From positions 9,533,494 to 9,597,493 of the forward strand of contig NC_135552.1 in assembly GCF_964340395.1 (NCBI RefSeq): DNA of 64,000 nt. Direction: 5' to 3'. A model generated the notes under the pieces. It had not been told where the DNA came from and searched no databases. It saw only the letters and a list, made by a program, of their open reading frames with translations. Each line of letters begins with the position of its first letter. Positions within the stretch are counted from its first letter, which is position 1. Below are positions 1 through 13,516 of this stretch, piece after piece. This DNA comes from Glandiceps talaboti (taxonomy: Eukaryota; Hemichordata; Enteropneusta; Spengelidae). The position numbers were made by a program, and so were the translations under genes.

Positions 1-507
1 TTGTATTATTGTTTTCACCTAATTCTGTCTTTGTGTGAAGTCTTTCGTTCGCTCACTTCATTCAAGCAAATGCACTGGTATTTTTCCACTGGTTGTATTT
101 GAGTATTTTGAATATTGTAATTAATAATGTGAAAAATAGAACTAACATCAATTCATTCACGTAAATACTAACCCCTACGAAAAAAACTGATTGTGTCATT
201 TTCACTGTCAATCCTATTAACTTAGTTTATTTATGATTCTGTATATCGATGTCCTTGTGATTTGATTATTATGGTCTGTGAATTTATTCTAAACTCAAAA
301 ACTACCCTGGTTGCTTATTTCCGGACTCACTAACAATTATGTTTTAAATTGACCAATCTGATGTAATTGAGTAGCCAATTAATAGAGTAAAGACAGTCAT
401 TTGGAGCTAAATAATTAGATATTTTAATGCCTCAATATAAAATATTGGAATAGCTTTGTTGTTCTCCTATCAGGTATCACCACAGGGGGTAGCAAGCATG
501 TAACCGA

Positions 508-525
508 TTGATTGATCGATCGGTC

Positions 526-565
<40 letters not shown>

Positions 566-570
566 TATTA
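508..570. repeat. GATT tetranucleotide microsatellite
   Basis: The stretch is tandem GATT/TGAT with scattered GATC and GGTC variants. It is a simple repeat with no coding content. Confidence 0.85.
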
Positions 571-942
571 TTTGGTTGAATGATTGATCGATTGAATGAT
601 CAATTTTTGTGGTGCAATATAACTTATTTTGTGTGTGATATTGATCAATTCACTCATTGAGTTTTAAAACTATTTCTTTTTCTTTCCCTGGTTACTTAGT
701 CTAGCTGCTAGACCTCGGATGTTCTTCCGATAGAATACGACACACGCCCGAACATCGCTATCGAGCATGGAACATAAAAAAACCCCATAGTGATGGGTAT
801 AGAAAAAAAACATATCTAGTATACCCCCATGAGTATCTCTTTATTTGCTGGTTTATTTAATTATTTTATTTGTCCCTATACTTGTCGTTCGTTCGTTTGC
901 TTGTTCATTTGTCATTATTTGATAGTTTATTTATGTATTTGT

Positions 943-1157
943 TTTGTTTTGTTTTGTTTTGTTTTGTTTTGTTTTGTTTTGTTTTGTTTTGTTTTGTTTT
1001 GTTTTGTTTTGTTTGTTTGTTTTGTTTTGTTTTGTTTTGTTTTGTTTTGTTTTGTTTTGTTTTGTTTTGTTTTGTTTTGTTTTGTTTTGTTTTGTTTTGT
1101 TTTGTTTTGTTTTGTTTTGTTTTGTTTTGTTTTGTTTTGTTTTGTTTTGTTTTGTTT
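943..1157. repeat. TTTTG pentanucleotide microsatellite
   Basis: About 43 nearly perfect TTTTG units run for some 215 bases, with one shortened unit near 1012-1019. All frames are open across it, giving FCFVL-type pseudo-proteins on the plus strand and NKTKQ-type ones on the minus strand. These are not genes. Confidence 0.95.
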
Positions 1158-1668
1158 GTCACACGGTTCCTGGGTCCCCTGTGTGGTATTCCATCATAGA
1201 CCCTACACGAAAGGCTATGACTAATCAGCATAATTAATGATTTACAGTAATTAGGCCATATCTTAGGAATGCATACTTCAAATTCAATATAATTTGATAT
1301 ATCAGCCATACACAAAGCGCACACATGCCCGTTAAAAGTTTGTTGACGTAGCTATTACAACTAATAATAATATGTCGTTTGTGCATAATTAATGTTTTTC
1401 CATAACCCAGCTTCAAATTTCGTAGAATTTCGTACATGCATTGGTGATAGTAAATCGTACACCTTTGCTATAATTTGCATTCAGTTTATATCTTGAGTAA
1501 GTTTTAGCATGTATTGTTACCAAGTAAACTAAACTAGTACGTACTACGTAGATAAAAACTAAGTGGAGGAGAGATTAACAATTACACCAACAAGCATACA
1601 GAGTCAGCCATGTTGTAGGAAGTTGTCCACCGCAACGTGTAACTTTCAAACAAATTCTAGCGTTCAAA

Positions 1669-4600
1669 ATGAACACCATGTACAGTTTTATAAAACACAT
1701 TTTACACATTTGTGTAATTTTGATTATTGTTAATAGTGCACAATGTTTTGACTACGATTTTACGTACATAATACCCGCAGGACAGCGAGAATGTTTCCAC
1801 CAACCAATCAAAGCGGAACATACTATGGATTTCGAGTTTCAGGTACGTGGGGTCAAATATTTACTGTGTCAACGACCGACTCGGGTTTCAGGGCGTTTTG
1901 GGACGTACCCAAACTTTGTAAATATTATCTCACAGCATCGCTACAGTTTTTGGACCCTGTCGATACAATGGTGGTCGTTAAACTGTTGTTAATTTTCGTG
2001 TTTTCTTTGCGTGCAAGTGACAGATACATACGTGCGCTCACACAATGTGTTAACGCATATATGATTTACAAATTACATTTAGCTGTACAACAGTACATGT
2101 GTGGTTACAATTTATTTGTAATAAGCTCTAATCAATATTTGTGTAACGTTACACTTTGAAAGTTAGAATCGGTCCGTCATATTATTTTTCCCTCCAATAA
2201 ACTAGCCCTAGTGACAACTATGTGGACACGCCTGTGGAGGCCGCAGTACTTGACTTTTATGTACACCGGCTACGTGACGTGGCTGGTTGATTTCATTTCT
2301 AAAATATACAAGTTTGACACTTTATGCACATTTTAGACCTGTGACAGCAAAGTCTCTCCGTAATGATTACATATTATTAGCAGTTGGCCATAAACCAAAG
2401 GGTTTCTCAACAAAATTGGATAAAATTTCAACTGCTATTTTTTTTGGCAATTTACCAATCTTAGAAAGCTATTGACGGTTCTATTTGATGTACATGTACT
2501 GAGAGACAAGAATGTACCGGTGTATTCTTTGTAGATTGTAGAACAGTGGACTGACTGTGTCATTTGTATCAGAGCTAGGGAGTAAGGTTAGGGATGTGAA
2601 TAATAGTAGAGCCCCTAGTATAACATGATTTGTATCATTGACAATGGAAAACCATATTTCAAAGTTTAAGTTACATTAATTTTATATGTTGCACAGTTAG
2701 TCCACTTTGTATGTTTTCACCCAGAAGATAAATTCACAGACGTGTGCAATTATCATGCACCTTGTTTTATTTTTGTAGGTCATAGAAGGTGGTTCACTAG
2801 ACATCAATTTCATGTTGAGATCACCAACGAATAAAGTTTTAGCATCAAATATTAGGAAGACAGAAGGTGGTCATACGTAAGTACTTCTAAATATTCCTGA
2901 TTGGTGAAATGTTGACCCAAGATTCATGGGTGAATTTGGAAACCAATTGTCAATATTATAGAACTTTAGAAAATTACAAAACAATGTTATGTCATGCACA
3001 ATTGTCATCTGAAATAGAATTTTACCACCAGACCTGTAGGTATGTCATTTCCATCTGATTTCCTGGTCAACACCATGACTCAGTTACCCAGACTCCTACT
3101 GCTGGGGCTCCACTACAAGACACCCTAAAAGAGAATATAGGGAAATTTAATCCAATCTTTCTGTTCTGTAAGTCACACTGGATATTTCTTTGAAGTCAGG
3201 AAGAATGGGCTTACAGGGCCCAGTCTTTGTACATAGATACATGTAAGATGTATTGGTAGCTTGAGACATGTATAAACTATAATGTCGCAAATAAACCTAG
3301 ATCATTCAGCATGCAATGTAATTATGTTGGACATGAAGTATTCCTCAGAATGCACTGCTCTGAGACACATCTGTGGTGAGGGAAACTGTAGATTAGATTT
3401 CCCCATACTCTTGTCTGGGGAGTGTGTGTGTGGGGGGGGGGGGGAGGGGTGGTGTCTCATAGTGAAGCCCAAGTGGTGAAAATCTTGGTCAGTGAGATTA
3501 CATGTGACACATGCATTTGCTATATGTTCAGTGAGAATGAGATTAAGTTGACCTTGTTCTATTTTGACCATCTGGCAAAGAGATAAAATGTTATTACAGG
3601 TACCGAGAATTATGGACTTGTCAAGAGTGAAAACAGCCAGATGTATTGAAATATTATACTACTAATGGTTGATGGTTGGCAGTTTTTTGCTACCATGCAT
3701 GCTTTAATACCCTTTTGAATAAATAAAAAAAATACAATTGCAAGTTGAAACTATTGACAACACAGTTCCTGTTTTCACTTTCAATTTCTTTTATCAAAGT
3801 TAAGTACTCTTGACAACTTATTGGCAGATGGGGAATCAATTGTTAATGACTCAAAGTTTGTTTTACTATTGTTATCACTTTAGGAAATGTGCAATAACAG
3901 AAAGTATACGTTTGCTTTGTAATATAAAATTAAAATGTTGATGATTTTTCCACGATGATAGTACAGATTGTACGCTAGATCTCAGATAAATTGTGTATAC
4001 AGACATTAGATCAGACTAATTTCTTACAACCGGATACATTAGTAAAAAACCCTGAAATGTGCAGCTAGTCTTCACAATGCTATCACTGTTGACAAAATGA
4101 AACAAATCATGAAAAAGAATAGGGGATCAGATGACAGATGTGCAAAGACAAGAGACATGTTGCCTTCATTCTAATTCAATGGGGACAGCGCCCTCACATT
4201 CATGCAATTGCACCCACGCACACTTTGCCCAAATAAGGCCAGCTGTGTAAATTATTGAACCATTATTTTCTCCAAAAAAAGATGAAGTAATGTTTTCTAT
4301 TGTATTTTAATGCTCCAGTCTCCATATAGTATATGATAAAACCTTTACAGACAGGATGTAATCTTTACAGACCTTGGTTGGTAGTACGGTTTATGGGTCT
4401 TCCCAAGGTTAGACCCTAATGTTACACAACCTAGGTTCACAAAACCCATATCTGGTTCATCATAAAGATTATTATTAGCAAAGGATTTCAAGGTCATTGT
4501 TAATGTACTTTTGCTATATTTGGTGTTACTCATCAAACTGAACTGATACAGACATTCTCATCCTTTTTTTCCAGAATTGACACCACAGAAACAGGAGATT

Positions 4601-6817
4601 ATTTGTTTTGTTTTGATAATACTTTTAGTAGAGTTTCACACAAGGTAAGACTTTTAATACAAATCTGACCAATTCTGTATTTCACAAACTCATTGATATA
4701 ACTTGTACCATTTTGCAGTCCAGTTTGTATTTTTAATAATGTAATATGCGAGTTAAAATCCACAAAATTCTAGATTTGCTGTCAGCAAAATATTTGACTT
4801 GGTCTCAGAAAACTATAACTTAGCTTACATGTTGCACTACTGTAGTTCAATTTCTGTTTGTATACTAGTAGTATGTTCTGATGGTTTGAGCAAAGAATGT
4901 CATTGTCAGTGTGCCTCTAAGCCAATTTGACATGCCAGTGATGTACACAATTTCTAGTGATGTACCAAAATGTGGTGTTTCCCTATCTTTTTACTATGTG
5001 GTGACTCACAAGAAATTCCAGTTTTTATCATTATGACTCACAGCAACAGAATTTGGCTATCATTTAGATCTAGAGGGCACACTGGTCATTGTACATAACT
5101 GAACGCCATACATGACTAGATAAAGATAGAAATTATTAGTACAGTATAGTTAATTTAGATCTTTTGTCACTTTTATCCCAGATCATTGTTTGAATGCAAT
5201 GAGGGGAGCACTAAAATTGTTAATATTGTTCAGTCTATGACAAAAAATATTGATATACTGATGCATGTATGCCTTTCTCATTTATTATGGTTGACCATTT
5301 GAGGAAATGATGGGAAACATTGAAATGGTTCATGTCCAGTCTTTAATTCATCATTGTGTACATTGTCATTCGGTAACATTTGTGACTCATGTTTAGGTAC
5401 CTCTTTCTCCCTAGGGGGTATTTGTTTGTACACAATGAAGTACAAGTTGGGAGAATTAACAGGAGTGCGGACATTGTCAAATCTACCAGTCTAGTACAGT
5501 GTACGATAAGAATATATTACTTTGCGACAGTGGAAACTAAGCTTTCAGCTAACTAAGTTAGCTACAAACTAAAACTGTAGTTGCGAAATGCAGATATAAG
5601 TTGTTGCATAGGCGTTGGTTAATTAAATTGTACTCACAGTAGGGTGGCATTTCTGATGGCTTCCATCATCTTACAGTGTATATTTTTTGGGGGCCTTCCA
5701 GTTTTTACATCATCTTGGTTAATGCAGGGTGATTACATTGGCTCAGCAGAGGGATCACCATTACCCACGTTGTGTAATCTTACCACTTCAAAATAATAGT
5801 TTTAGTTTGTGTCTATCTTAGTAAGCTTTGGTTTTGCAGGAGTAGTTGTTCATCAGTGTCATGATTTTCAGGTTGTATACTTTGAAGTGGTCAGAGTGTG
5901 AAGACTATGAGGTGGAAGTAGCTATTAATTATATGATTGATTTAATTGTATATCTGTGTTATTTTCAGGTTGTGTATTTTGAAGTGGTTGTAGAGAGTGA
6001 AGACTATGACAATGAAGGTGAATGGGAAGCAGATTTATTAGCCGACCAGTTGGTTGACATGAAACTAGAAGATATGCAGGTAAGGAGAATTAGTAGAGAA
6101 TGGATTTTTAGGGTATCATATCTGTGTTCATTGTGAATAATCAAGGAACTCTTTATTTAGATGGTTGTATATGTTATTAGTACACCCTGGTGTTTACAAG
6201 TTGTTAATACCCAGCGGAATGTTGACCAATCAATGACTGTTCCCTTTATAGTTATACTATCCATGTTGACTGTTTTCAAACATGGCTCCCTGCAAAGGTG
6301 GTTAGCAATCACAGTATAAGTGATGTAGAAGTGTGCTGTTATGGTGTCGAATGACCAGGGTATACATCCACTATTTTTGTTTGAATGTGTATAACTTGGT
6401 TTGCACTTGGTATGAAATATTGTAAATCATGTGACAGCTAATATCAGAACAAGGTTGCCCAGTCACAACATCAAGCAAATTCTCAGTTTTGTTTTAAAGG
6501 GACCAAGTCATTTGTTTTCTGTATATTTTGAGTGATGTGGGGTTAGTGCACAAATGTAAATCATAAACTTTCTATTTTTTTCCCCCTTCCTTCAATAGGA
6601 GTCCCTTCAAGTAGTCAAGAAGCATCTAAAAGATTCACAGGCTCACCAGAGAATTTGGCGGAATGTGGAATTTCGTGACCGCTACGTAGGTGAACGTAAT
6701 TTTGACCGTGTCAATTTCTGGTCTGTCATCAATACAGTTGTCATGGTGATAACAGGTGTAACCCAAGTTGTCATGATCAGAATGCTGTTCAGTGATAGCC
6801 GGAAAGTCAGGACATGA
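1669..6817 (+). CDS. TMED5: p24-gamma cargo receptor, TMED5/TMED1-like, five exons
   Basis: The coding exons are 1669-1842, 2779-2876, 4575-4644, 5969-6079 and 6599-6817. All have GT/AG borders and the frame is continuous, giving 223 residues, close to the 227-229 usual for TMED1/TMED5. Seen in the sequence: a signal peptide (about residues 1-26, ending NSAQC), and a GOLD domain with the two family cysteines in QRECF and LFCF. A coiled-coil stretch follows (LADQLVDMKLEDMQ, then KKHLKDSQAHQRIWR), then one membrane segment after RVNFWSVI and a short cytosolic tail ending RKVRT. Known for the family: these are type I proteins of COPII/COPI vesicles that select cargo, including GPI-anchored proteins, between ER and Golgi. 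The RKVRT tail and the RVNFWS motif favour TMED5/TMED1 over other p24 classes. The start is the first ATG of the signal peptide; a second ATG lies three codons later. A decayed copy of exon 4 lies just upstream of the real one. Confidence 0.93.
5550..5845. repeat. dispersed repeat in TMED5 intron 3 (relative of 13517-13802)
   Basis: The order of landmarks matches the element at 13517-13802: CAGTAGGGT, a CTTCCA..GTTTACA-like run, CAGGGTGATTA, and TGTGTAATCT followed by ACCACTTC. It then ends in a GTAAGC/CTTTGGTTT edge. No transposase is present, so it looks like a non-autonomous element. Confidence 0.55.
5846..5915 (+). pseudogene. decayed duplicate of TMED5 exon 4 start
   Basis: The sequence around 5862-5912 repeats the intron tail and first 40 or so bases of the real exon 4, whose acceptor lies about 97 bases downstream. 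It keeps a plausible TTTTCAG acceptor ending at 5871 and reads VVYFEVVRV before an in-frame TGA. The real exon reads VVYFEVVVESEDYDN. Use of this copy would truncate the protein inside the GOLD domain, so it is a dead or poison exon. Confidence 0.75.
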
Positions 6818-6928
6818 GGTCTCTCTCACCTCTATAGTTGTATGTTTAGTTTTCTGGCTGTTAGAAATCAACAGCTAATACAGCAATGCATTTGTATCTG
6901 ATATGGCATAAACCCCCTCCCCCCCCAC

Positions 6929-7026
6929 ACACACATACATACATACATACATACATACATACATACATACATACATACATACATACATACATACATACAT
7001 ACATACATACATACATACATACATAC
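6929..7026. repeat. ACAT tetranucleotide microsatellite
   Basis: About 23 ACAT units follow a C-rich and CA stretch, just downstream of the TMED5-like stop codon and probably inside its 3' UTR. Open frames on both strands here come from the repeat. Confidence 0.9.
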
Positions 7027-8479
7027 CAACTGGAAACCTCCTTTCCCAACACCCACAAAGATACTGGTATTTCACCATCGGTATTTGTTAAAAAAGAACC
7101 ACATACAGTAGTATTTTCAGGAGAAATGATATACTGCGAATTTTCTTTCAATGCATTCACATGGGTCCAGATTTGTAGTAGTAAACATTTGCATACATTG
7201 TTGTATGTATAGAAACATTATACTGTAAACGTGGTAGTGTTTGAAAAGACATTTTGATTTATGGATTGTTTAGAGGTCTCAGGAGATGTTGCCAACATGA
7301 CCCTGTGTATGGTATGTACATGTACATAGAACCATACAAAGGTTTCCTTTCATGACTATAGGATAGGAAGCATCTCAATTTACCAAAGGTTCTTCAATCT
7401 GTTTATCGCTTGCCAAACACTGAATATTTAGTACCAATGGCTGGCAAATGCCATATTCTGGTAACTTGCTTACTAACAGGTGGGTCCTGTTATACCGGCC
7501 ACTATATTGGGTAAATGTGTTGTCAATTTGTTAAGGGGTGGGGTGGGGGGGGGGGGGGTGTATACATGAATATGCAATACTATGAATGTCTTTGAGGAAA
7601 GTTTGATGAAAGGAACTTGGAAGAAAATCTTTAACACTTCAAGATGTGCAGAGATATACATGTATGGATACATTGTGTTTTACAATTCTTACTGTAAGGT
7701 TTTATATCAGATTATTTAGAATTGACAACATACCTATGTGATTTAAAGCAGGGATGTATAGCTAAGGGATGTTAGCTGGTAAAAACAAACAGCTACACTG
7801 CAATATTTTCCATCCAACTTTTTCGAAATTCTTTGTTTCAACATGTGAATTTTCATTATTGGGTAGATTTTTGCGTCTCCTTCCTAGGCATAACCACCTA
7901 CTTTTCAAATATCGTCAGCTAACGTACATCCTTGCTTAAAGCCCCAATGAGTTAATAACGCCTTATTGGTCAAAGAATTATGACCTTGCAATAATGTCAC
8001 TTTACCCCTGTTCTTACCTCCTGATAGTCTGTCAGGTATGCTGTGACATCGGTGAGGGTGGAACGACACGACGTATCTTACAGTCTAACCTTCTGATCAC
8101 ACAAGACAGTACTTTACTACTTTATAAAGTATTCTACTTTAAAATTAGGCACATTTTATACTTTTCCAAGGCCAAGCCAAATTTTGTGATAAGTAAATTT
8201 CTTGTCTTGTAGTTATATTTAAGTTTATTTGTTGTTGTCAAGTTGATTTTCATTATTTTCTGAATAACTGAGCTATAAATTAACTTTAGTTTTTGTATGA
8301 TTTTGATAGCACAATTTTTTGATTACTTTACTCTCAGTGTATTTAAGTTCAAAATCTGTTGAATTTCAGAAATTGGTAGTCTGTGTAACCCATTAGCAGG
8401 TTGTTGAAAGTACATTACTTAGAAAAGTCTGCAGTCACTATATGAGTTAATGTGTACAGGGTGTTATGTTGTCAGCTAC

Positions 8480-8610
8480 CACTCACAAATGGGTTGGCCG
8501 ACACATGAGGGCGCCCTATTCAATCATGGTGCACCGTACAGGCTTTCTATGTAGATTGAGTTTATGATACAAAAGGCTGAAACTGTGCTGCTTGAAATTC
8601 AAAATGTCTG
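8480..8610 (+). repeat. dispersed repeat with GGCGCCCT core, copy 1
   Basis: It shares TTGRCCGAYRTGTGAGGGCGCCC followed by a GTACAG/CTTACAG motif with the copies at 9030-9150, 11450-11530 (inverted) and 25385-25470. No coding capacity is visible. Confidence 0.6.
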
Positions 8611-9029
8611 TAGAAGTAAAAGTCGTAAACTTTGAAATAGAACATAAGTTAGTCACAGTGTTTCATAGGCATTGATTTATGGAGATTAAATGATTACCTT
8701 CAATTTCTTGTAAATTATTCACGAGATTGACAAATAATTATTACAAATTTTTTCACAGATTATGACAAATAATAGCAAAAATTTAAGGGTTGGTCTAAAC
8801 TCTTTTAGAGTGTGGATTTATGACAGGTGACTGTTGTCTGTGGGAGTAAAATTATTTACCAATGTCTATGCATATATAATCAAGATTGGTGTAATTAGCT
8901 GGATTGATCAGTTTATTTTATATTTTGTGTGTGTGTGCCATAATGGTATTCTACTTACAGAATGGGTCTGTTAGTTGACTAGAGTGTAAGTGGCTGATAA
9001 GCTCTGTTATTGTAAAGATATGTCATGTC

Positions 9030-9150
9030 ACTCTGCCCTCACCAGCCCGCTCTATGAGAGGGGTTGACCGATGTGTGAGGGCGCCCTGTCATGGCATACC
9101 TTACAGACTAGGGTGTATATAGTGTATGTAGATTATCAATGTGCTTCAAA
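9030..9150 (+). repeat. dispersed repeat with GGCGCCCT core, copy 2
   Basis: It contains CTCTGCCCTCACC, GGGGTTGACCGATGTGTGAG, GGCGCCCT and TACCTTACAGACTA in the same order as the 25385-25470 copy. This makes it one of the clearest members of the family. Confidence 0.65.
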
Positions 9151-9887
9151 TAAGTGTACTATGGTCTATCTATGTGGTGGTAGTGGCCTATGTTATATCT
9201 CACACCCATGATCTTAGACTTTGAGGTTGTAAAAAAAAATCTCAACAAAATTAGACTGAAATTAAAGTACTGCAGTAGCATTGTGCAGGATTTCACTTGG
9301 CAATGTTTTAGAATGCATCTTATCAAATTCACATTAATACATAGCAGTGTTTCACAAATGATATTCTTTGTGTTAGAATTTTTAGCAGTTTTTTTTTAAA
9401 CTGTTACTGAATCAGGCTACAGTATTGCACAGTATCATGTCAACTGCTATGACAAATCACAACCTAACATGTACTGCAAACCTAGATATTTTCACCACTA
9501 GAAAATTTTGCGATTTTCCACTCTTCAGCTAGTTCCCAAAGATTACTGTTTACACAAATTTCCAAGTCTGGTGCATTGTGTTTATATACAAAAAAGGTAT
9601 TTTAGCCACTACTTTCATATTTTCCATTTATTTTCCAGCAAAATAAGCGAAACTAAGTCTTTAGTGAAAGTTTCCAGGTTTACTGTATATGGTATGAAGG
9701 CTAAGCTTAAGTTAGATAGCATGAAGCAATGAGCAATGAATACATTGATGTCATTGAAGGGGCATAAGCCAAGTTTATACGTCTTTTTGGGGCTAATTTT
9801 TGAAAGGTAACGGTAAACCGTTGTACTCTGTTTACTAAAAGCAAATGCAACCATCACTTTCTACTGGCAGAACTCAAACCTTGTATT

Positions 9888-9995
9888 TTGGCATAAGCCC
9901 ATTCTCGCAAACCAGAGCTGTCATTTCTTCCGCGACACTGTGAAACCTCTTGGGCGGTGCTGTGTCTTGGACGGTACTGCAAAAGAGGCTGTGGT
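9888..9995. repeat. dispersed repeat related to 34600-34700
   Basis: It shares ATTCTCGCA, CCAGAGCTGTCATTTCTTC, then TTGGACGGTACTGCAAAAGA, with the copy near 34600-34700, where the last motif reads TTGGACAGTGCCGTAAAAGA. This is a short repeat of unknown class. Confidence 0.6.
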
Positions 9996-10673
9996 TTACG
10001 ATGATGGCATAAGTCGAGTTGTACAACTGGTGGGCTAAATTGTGCTGCATATTAAAAGATGCATTCACGGTATTCTACTTACAGAAGCATACCTCATTTA
10101 CTTGTATTGACTGAAATTAAACTTGGTATACAGCATTACATGGATAATACATAAATGGTACAATGACATCATTTAGTATAAATACACTCACATGTTGAGG
10201 TAACCCCTATTATGCCATTTACTGTGCAAACAATGTCAAAATGCAATTTGAATGTCATCGAAGGCATACATTAATTAAAAGTAGACTAGTTAAATCAAAG
10301 TACTTTCAAATTTTTTGACTTTCAAAAAGAGTGTATTAACTCTTCTTGAGCCACTTTTGATAGTTCACGTCACCTTGAGTCAGTAACATGTAGTTTGATA
10401 ATATATCCTACCAGCAATACATTTTGATCAGTGTAGAAGGTTTTGAATGTTATTTTAAATTTCACCATAATTTCACAAATAATTTCATTTTGTTAGTACC
10501 TTGGCTGTCTAGAAGTCATGACAACTACAGCAGGGGCTATAGGTTGGATTTTGATACTACTTTTGGTTTTTACTTTGAGTTAAGAATGGAATCTTTTGTA
10601 AGGTTTGAAATATGAATTTGTAGAAAATAAAAAAAGGGTGATTACTAAACATAATCAGTATGTCTGTTTTCAT

Positions 10674-10790
10674 TGTGTATGTATGTATGTATGTATGTAT
10701 GTATGTATGTATGTATGTATGTCTGTCTGTCTGTATGTATGTATGTATGTCTGTCTGTGTGTGTGTGGGTGGGGTATGTATGGATGGATG
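10674..10790. repeat. TATG/TCTG microsatellite
   Basis: Tandem GTAT and GTCT units end in GTGT and GGATGGAT variants. All-frame open reading here is repeat-derived. Confidence 0.9.
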
Positions 10791-11449
10791 GATGTACATA
10801 TGTATGTGATGTTCATCTTGATAATGACATTTATGAAACATGTCTTTTATATGTGTACAAGTACAACACATGATGTAATAATAACATTGACAGACTGCAC
10901 TAGATATGGGTTTGGTGGGCCAATATACAGTGTTAGGGTCCAACCTTGAGAGTTTGGGTGTACTTACTGATGTCCACAAAAACCAAGATCTGGTCTGTAA
11001 AGGTTTTATCATATAGCCTTGGAAGCATTAAAATACATTTAGTAAACAGTTTGCTTATTAGTCTAGAAAATGATAGTTCAACAATTCGCACAATTTGGAC
11101 AAAGTGTGCCTGGGTGTGATATGGCAAATTATTCCACAAACTTGAGGGCACTGTCCACATTCGAATTACAATGTAGCTGAGGGAGACGGGGGGATAAGAT
11201 AATAGATATTAAAAACAACCTCAATATACTAACATGTACCTTTGGATTTAGAGATACGAGGAAGGTCAGATAGATCATCACTTTATCAGCCGGTGCTGGC
11301 AAGTGCGAACATTGGGACAGTAATGTATTATATCTACATTAACAGCAGGACATCAGTTTCTGAGCATACCCTCATATTTAGACACACAAGTCATATAAAA
11401 ATACAGTTTCTGTGTACCAGTCAATCTTTTATTTCCTCTCCTTCAAATA

Positions 11450-11530
11450 ACTAGTCTGTAAGGTAGGGCGCCCTCGCACATCAGCCAACCTCTTTCACAG
11501 GATGGTGAGGGTGGGGCAAAATGATGTATA
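11450..11530 (-). repeat. dispersed repeat with GGCGCCCT core, inverted copy
   Basis: On the minus strand the order is CACCATCC, AGAGGTTGGCTGATGTGCGAG, GGCGCCC, TACCTTACAGACTAG. This matches the copies at 9030-9150 and 25385-25470. Confidence 0.65.
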
Positions 11531-12944
11531 TATAATACAAATAATGTACTGATTAAATATGTTAACAATATTCTGATACAGTTTTTGTGGTATTTGTGAA
11601 ATGTCTGATGTAAACAATCAGTAAAATGGCAGATTGGAAATACATGCATATAAACCACATATTGAGTGAATCTTGGTCATATTTTAAAACTACTTTTTAA
11701 TTCATATAAAACATAAAAACTGAAAGGTACAGCTGTTGTCACTTAACAAAAGAAAAATAAATAAAAATGGTACAGCAGAAATAACAACAGCATGGTAAAG
11801 TTTCAGAAAAAAAGATGCTACAATGAAATTATACCATTGCTTCATAATGTAGTTTTATGCCAAGAAATATGACCAAATTGCATGATGCCCGAGTGACAGT
11901 GTAGCGTATTCGGGATCCGTGCTTGGGGCGGTGTTCTCTGTAGCTTTCCTTTAATGTATGTAGCTAATGAAAGTGCAGCTGAAAAATCCTGAGACTAACA
12001 TATGTCATGGGATTCTGTTATCACATTTATCTAGAACAGCAAAATTTGTAATATTGCAGCCATATATTCACTTGAACATACATGGAATGATTATGCATTC
12101 ATTTGCATACATGGGTTTCCATATTGCACAGCAGTACAAACACATATACCCAACAGTCTGCACGTACACAGATACAAGTAATTGTTGGTACATATGTAAG
12201 AATGTAAATTACTGGCCAAGCAAATATATATAATTAATACCATATTTCATAATCTCACATTATCACCTGTAAAATGTTTACCGATACACATTGACCATGA
12301 AACAATTAATATTTTTTGTCAAACTTGAATGTAAAAAAAAGAAGGGCAGAAACAATGAAATCTAGTTTTTTGAAAAAAAAGTCCCTCTTGATTTTTGAAA
12401 TTATGAACGTTTTAATACATTACTGGGTATGTTACTACCGTCTAACACACACAATGTCAATAATCTGACAAAATTCTGAAACTCCATCACCGAATCTGAT
12501 ATAATATCACAATTCTTTCAATTTTTCTATCTGTGTACACATGCATCTCATACTATTGTATGGGTTTAAAATAAAGCCCATCTAGAAATCTAAAAGAAGA
12601 GTCTCTGAAAGTTATTATTTAGCAATTTTTTTTTTTTTACTCTGATAGTCGTTTGATGATAGAATCCTTTTCTTGGGGGGCAACTACCAAAGATGTAGCA
12701 ATCTCTGGTAACAAATACTTGATTGATGTCATATTACAAGATTATCAAATTACTTCAACACCCTCTAAAATGATGTTCCTGGTAATGCCATAGAATTTGA
12801 GTCACAAACACAACTTTGTCGTGACGCATACATAATTGTGTTCATTATTAAAGCACTCTTGGCTTCTGATAATATATTATAGATATATATTTACCTATTG
12901 TTAGTTTCAGATCTATAAGTTTAACATGACCACTAGTCTATGAT

Positions 12945-13030
12945 ATGCAGGGTCGGTGACTCCGTGGAACCTTCACTGTTGGCCAACGAGGGCAGATTTA
13001 GACGAAGTATCTTACAGTCTACATAATCAT
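12945..13030 (+). repeat. diverged member of the GGCGCCCT-family repeat
   Basis: It has a GGTCGGTGACTCC head and ends GAAGTATCTTACAGTCTA. A similar tail, GACGTATCTTACAGTCTAAC, occurs near 8070-8090. The core itself is diverged, so membership is tentative. Confidence 0.35.
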
Positions 13031-13516
13031 ATCATTGTTGAACATAATGCTGCATTTTCTGTACGTACGTACATACATATGTGAATTATTTCACTCTAAA
13101 ATTTAGCAAACATGTCATTGTTAATATGAATCTGCTCATCATAATTATATATATAAAAAAATTCATAATTTGTTGTTGTTGACATCTGGCATCAGAACAA
13201 TACATCGGTTCCATCTTGATATACATAAATTAGTGATGGTTGAAATTCAAATACTAGTATAAAATATATTCCTATGATAGTGATATATACCTATTTGTAG
13301 TAAAGACATAGGCTAGGACAAAACCTATCAAACTTTTACAATCTCCATTCCACAAGTTATCTATGTACGCATCATGTGCACAAATTTTCATACCAAAAAG
13401 CAAATATTCTGAGTGAAATATCCTAACAAATAGTAAATGTTTTTTAAGCTTCTGTGCAGTCTATAAGAGAATCCCACTTTCTAAATCTTATAGGTCCAAG
13501 TTACAACTCTGATAAT

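Larger units (their letters stand above)
1..1668. other. spacer upstream of the TMED5-like gene
   Basis: No coding region is supported here. The stretch is AT-rich. It holds a GATT-type tetranucleotide array near 508-570, a large TTTTG pentanucleotide array at 943-1157, and a short segment near 698-760 that resembles one near 47873-47915. The last hundred or so bases should contain the promoter and 5' UTR of the TMED5-like gene, but I see no clear core promoter motif. The open frames inside the TTTTG array are products of the repeat. Confidence 0.6.

Noticed and set aside
829-1324. Several overlapping open frames with FCFVL or NKTKQ repeats
   Set aside because: They arise from the TTTTG array, which has no stop in any frame.
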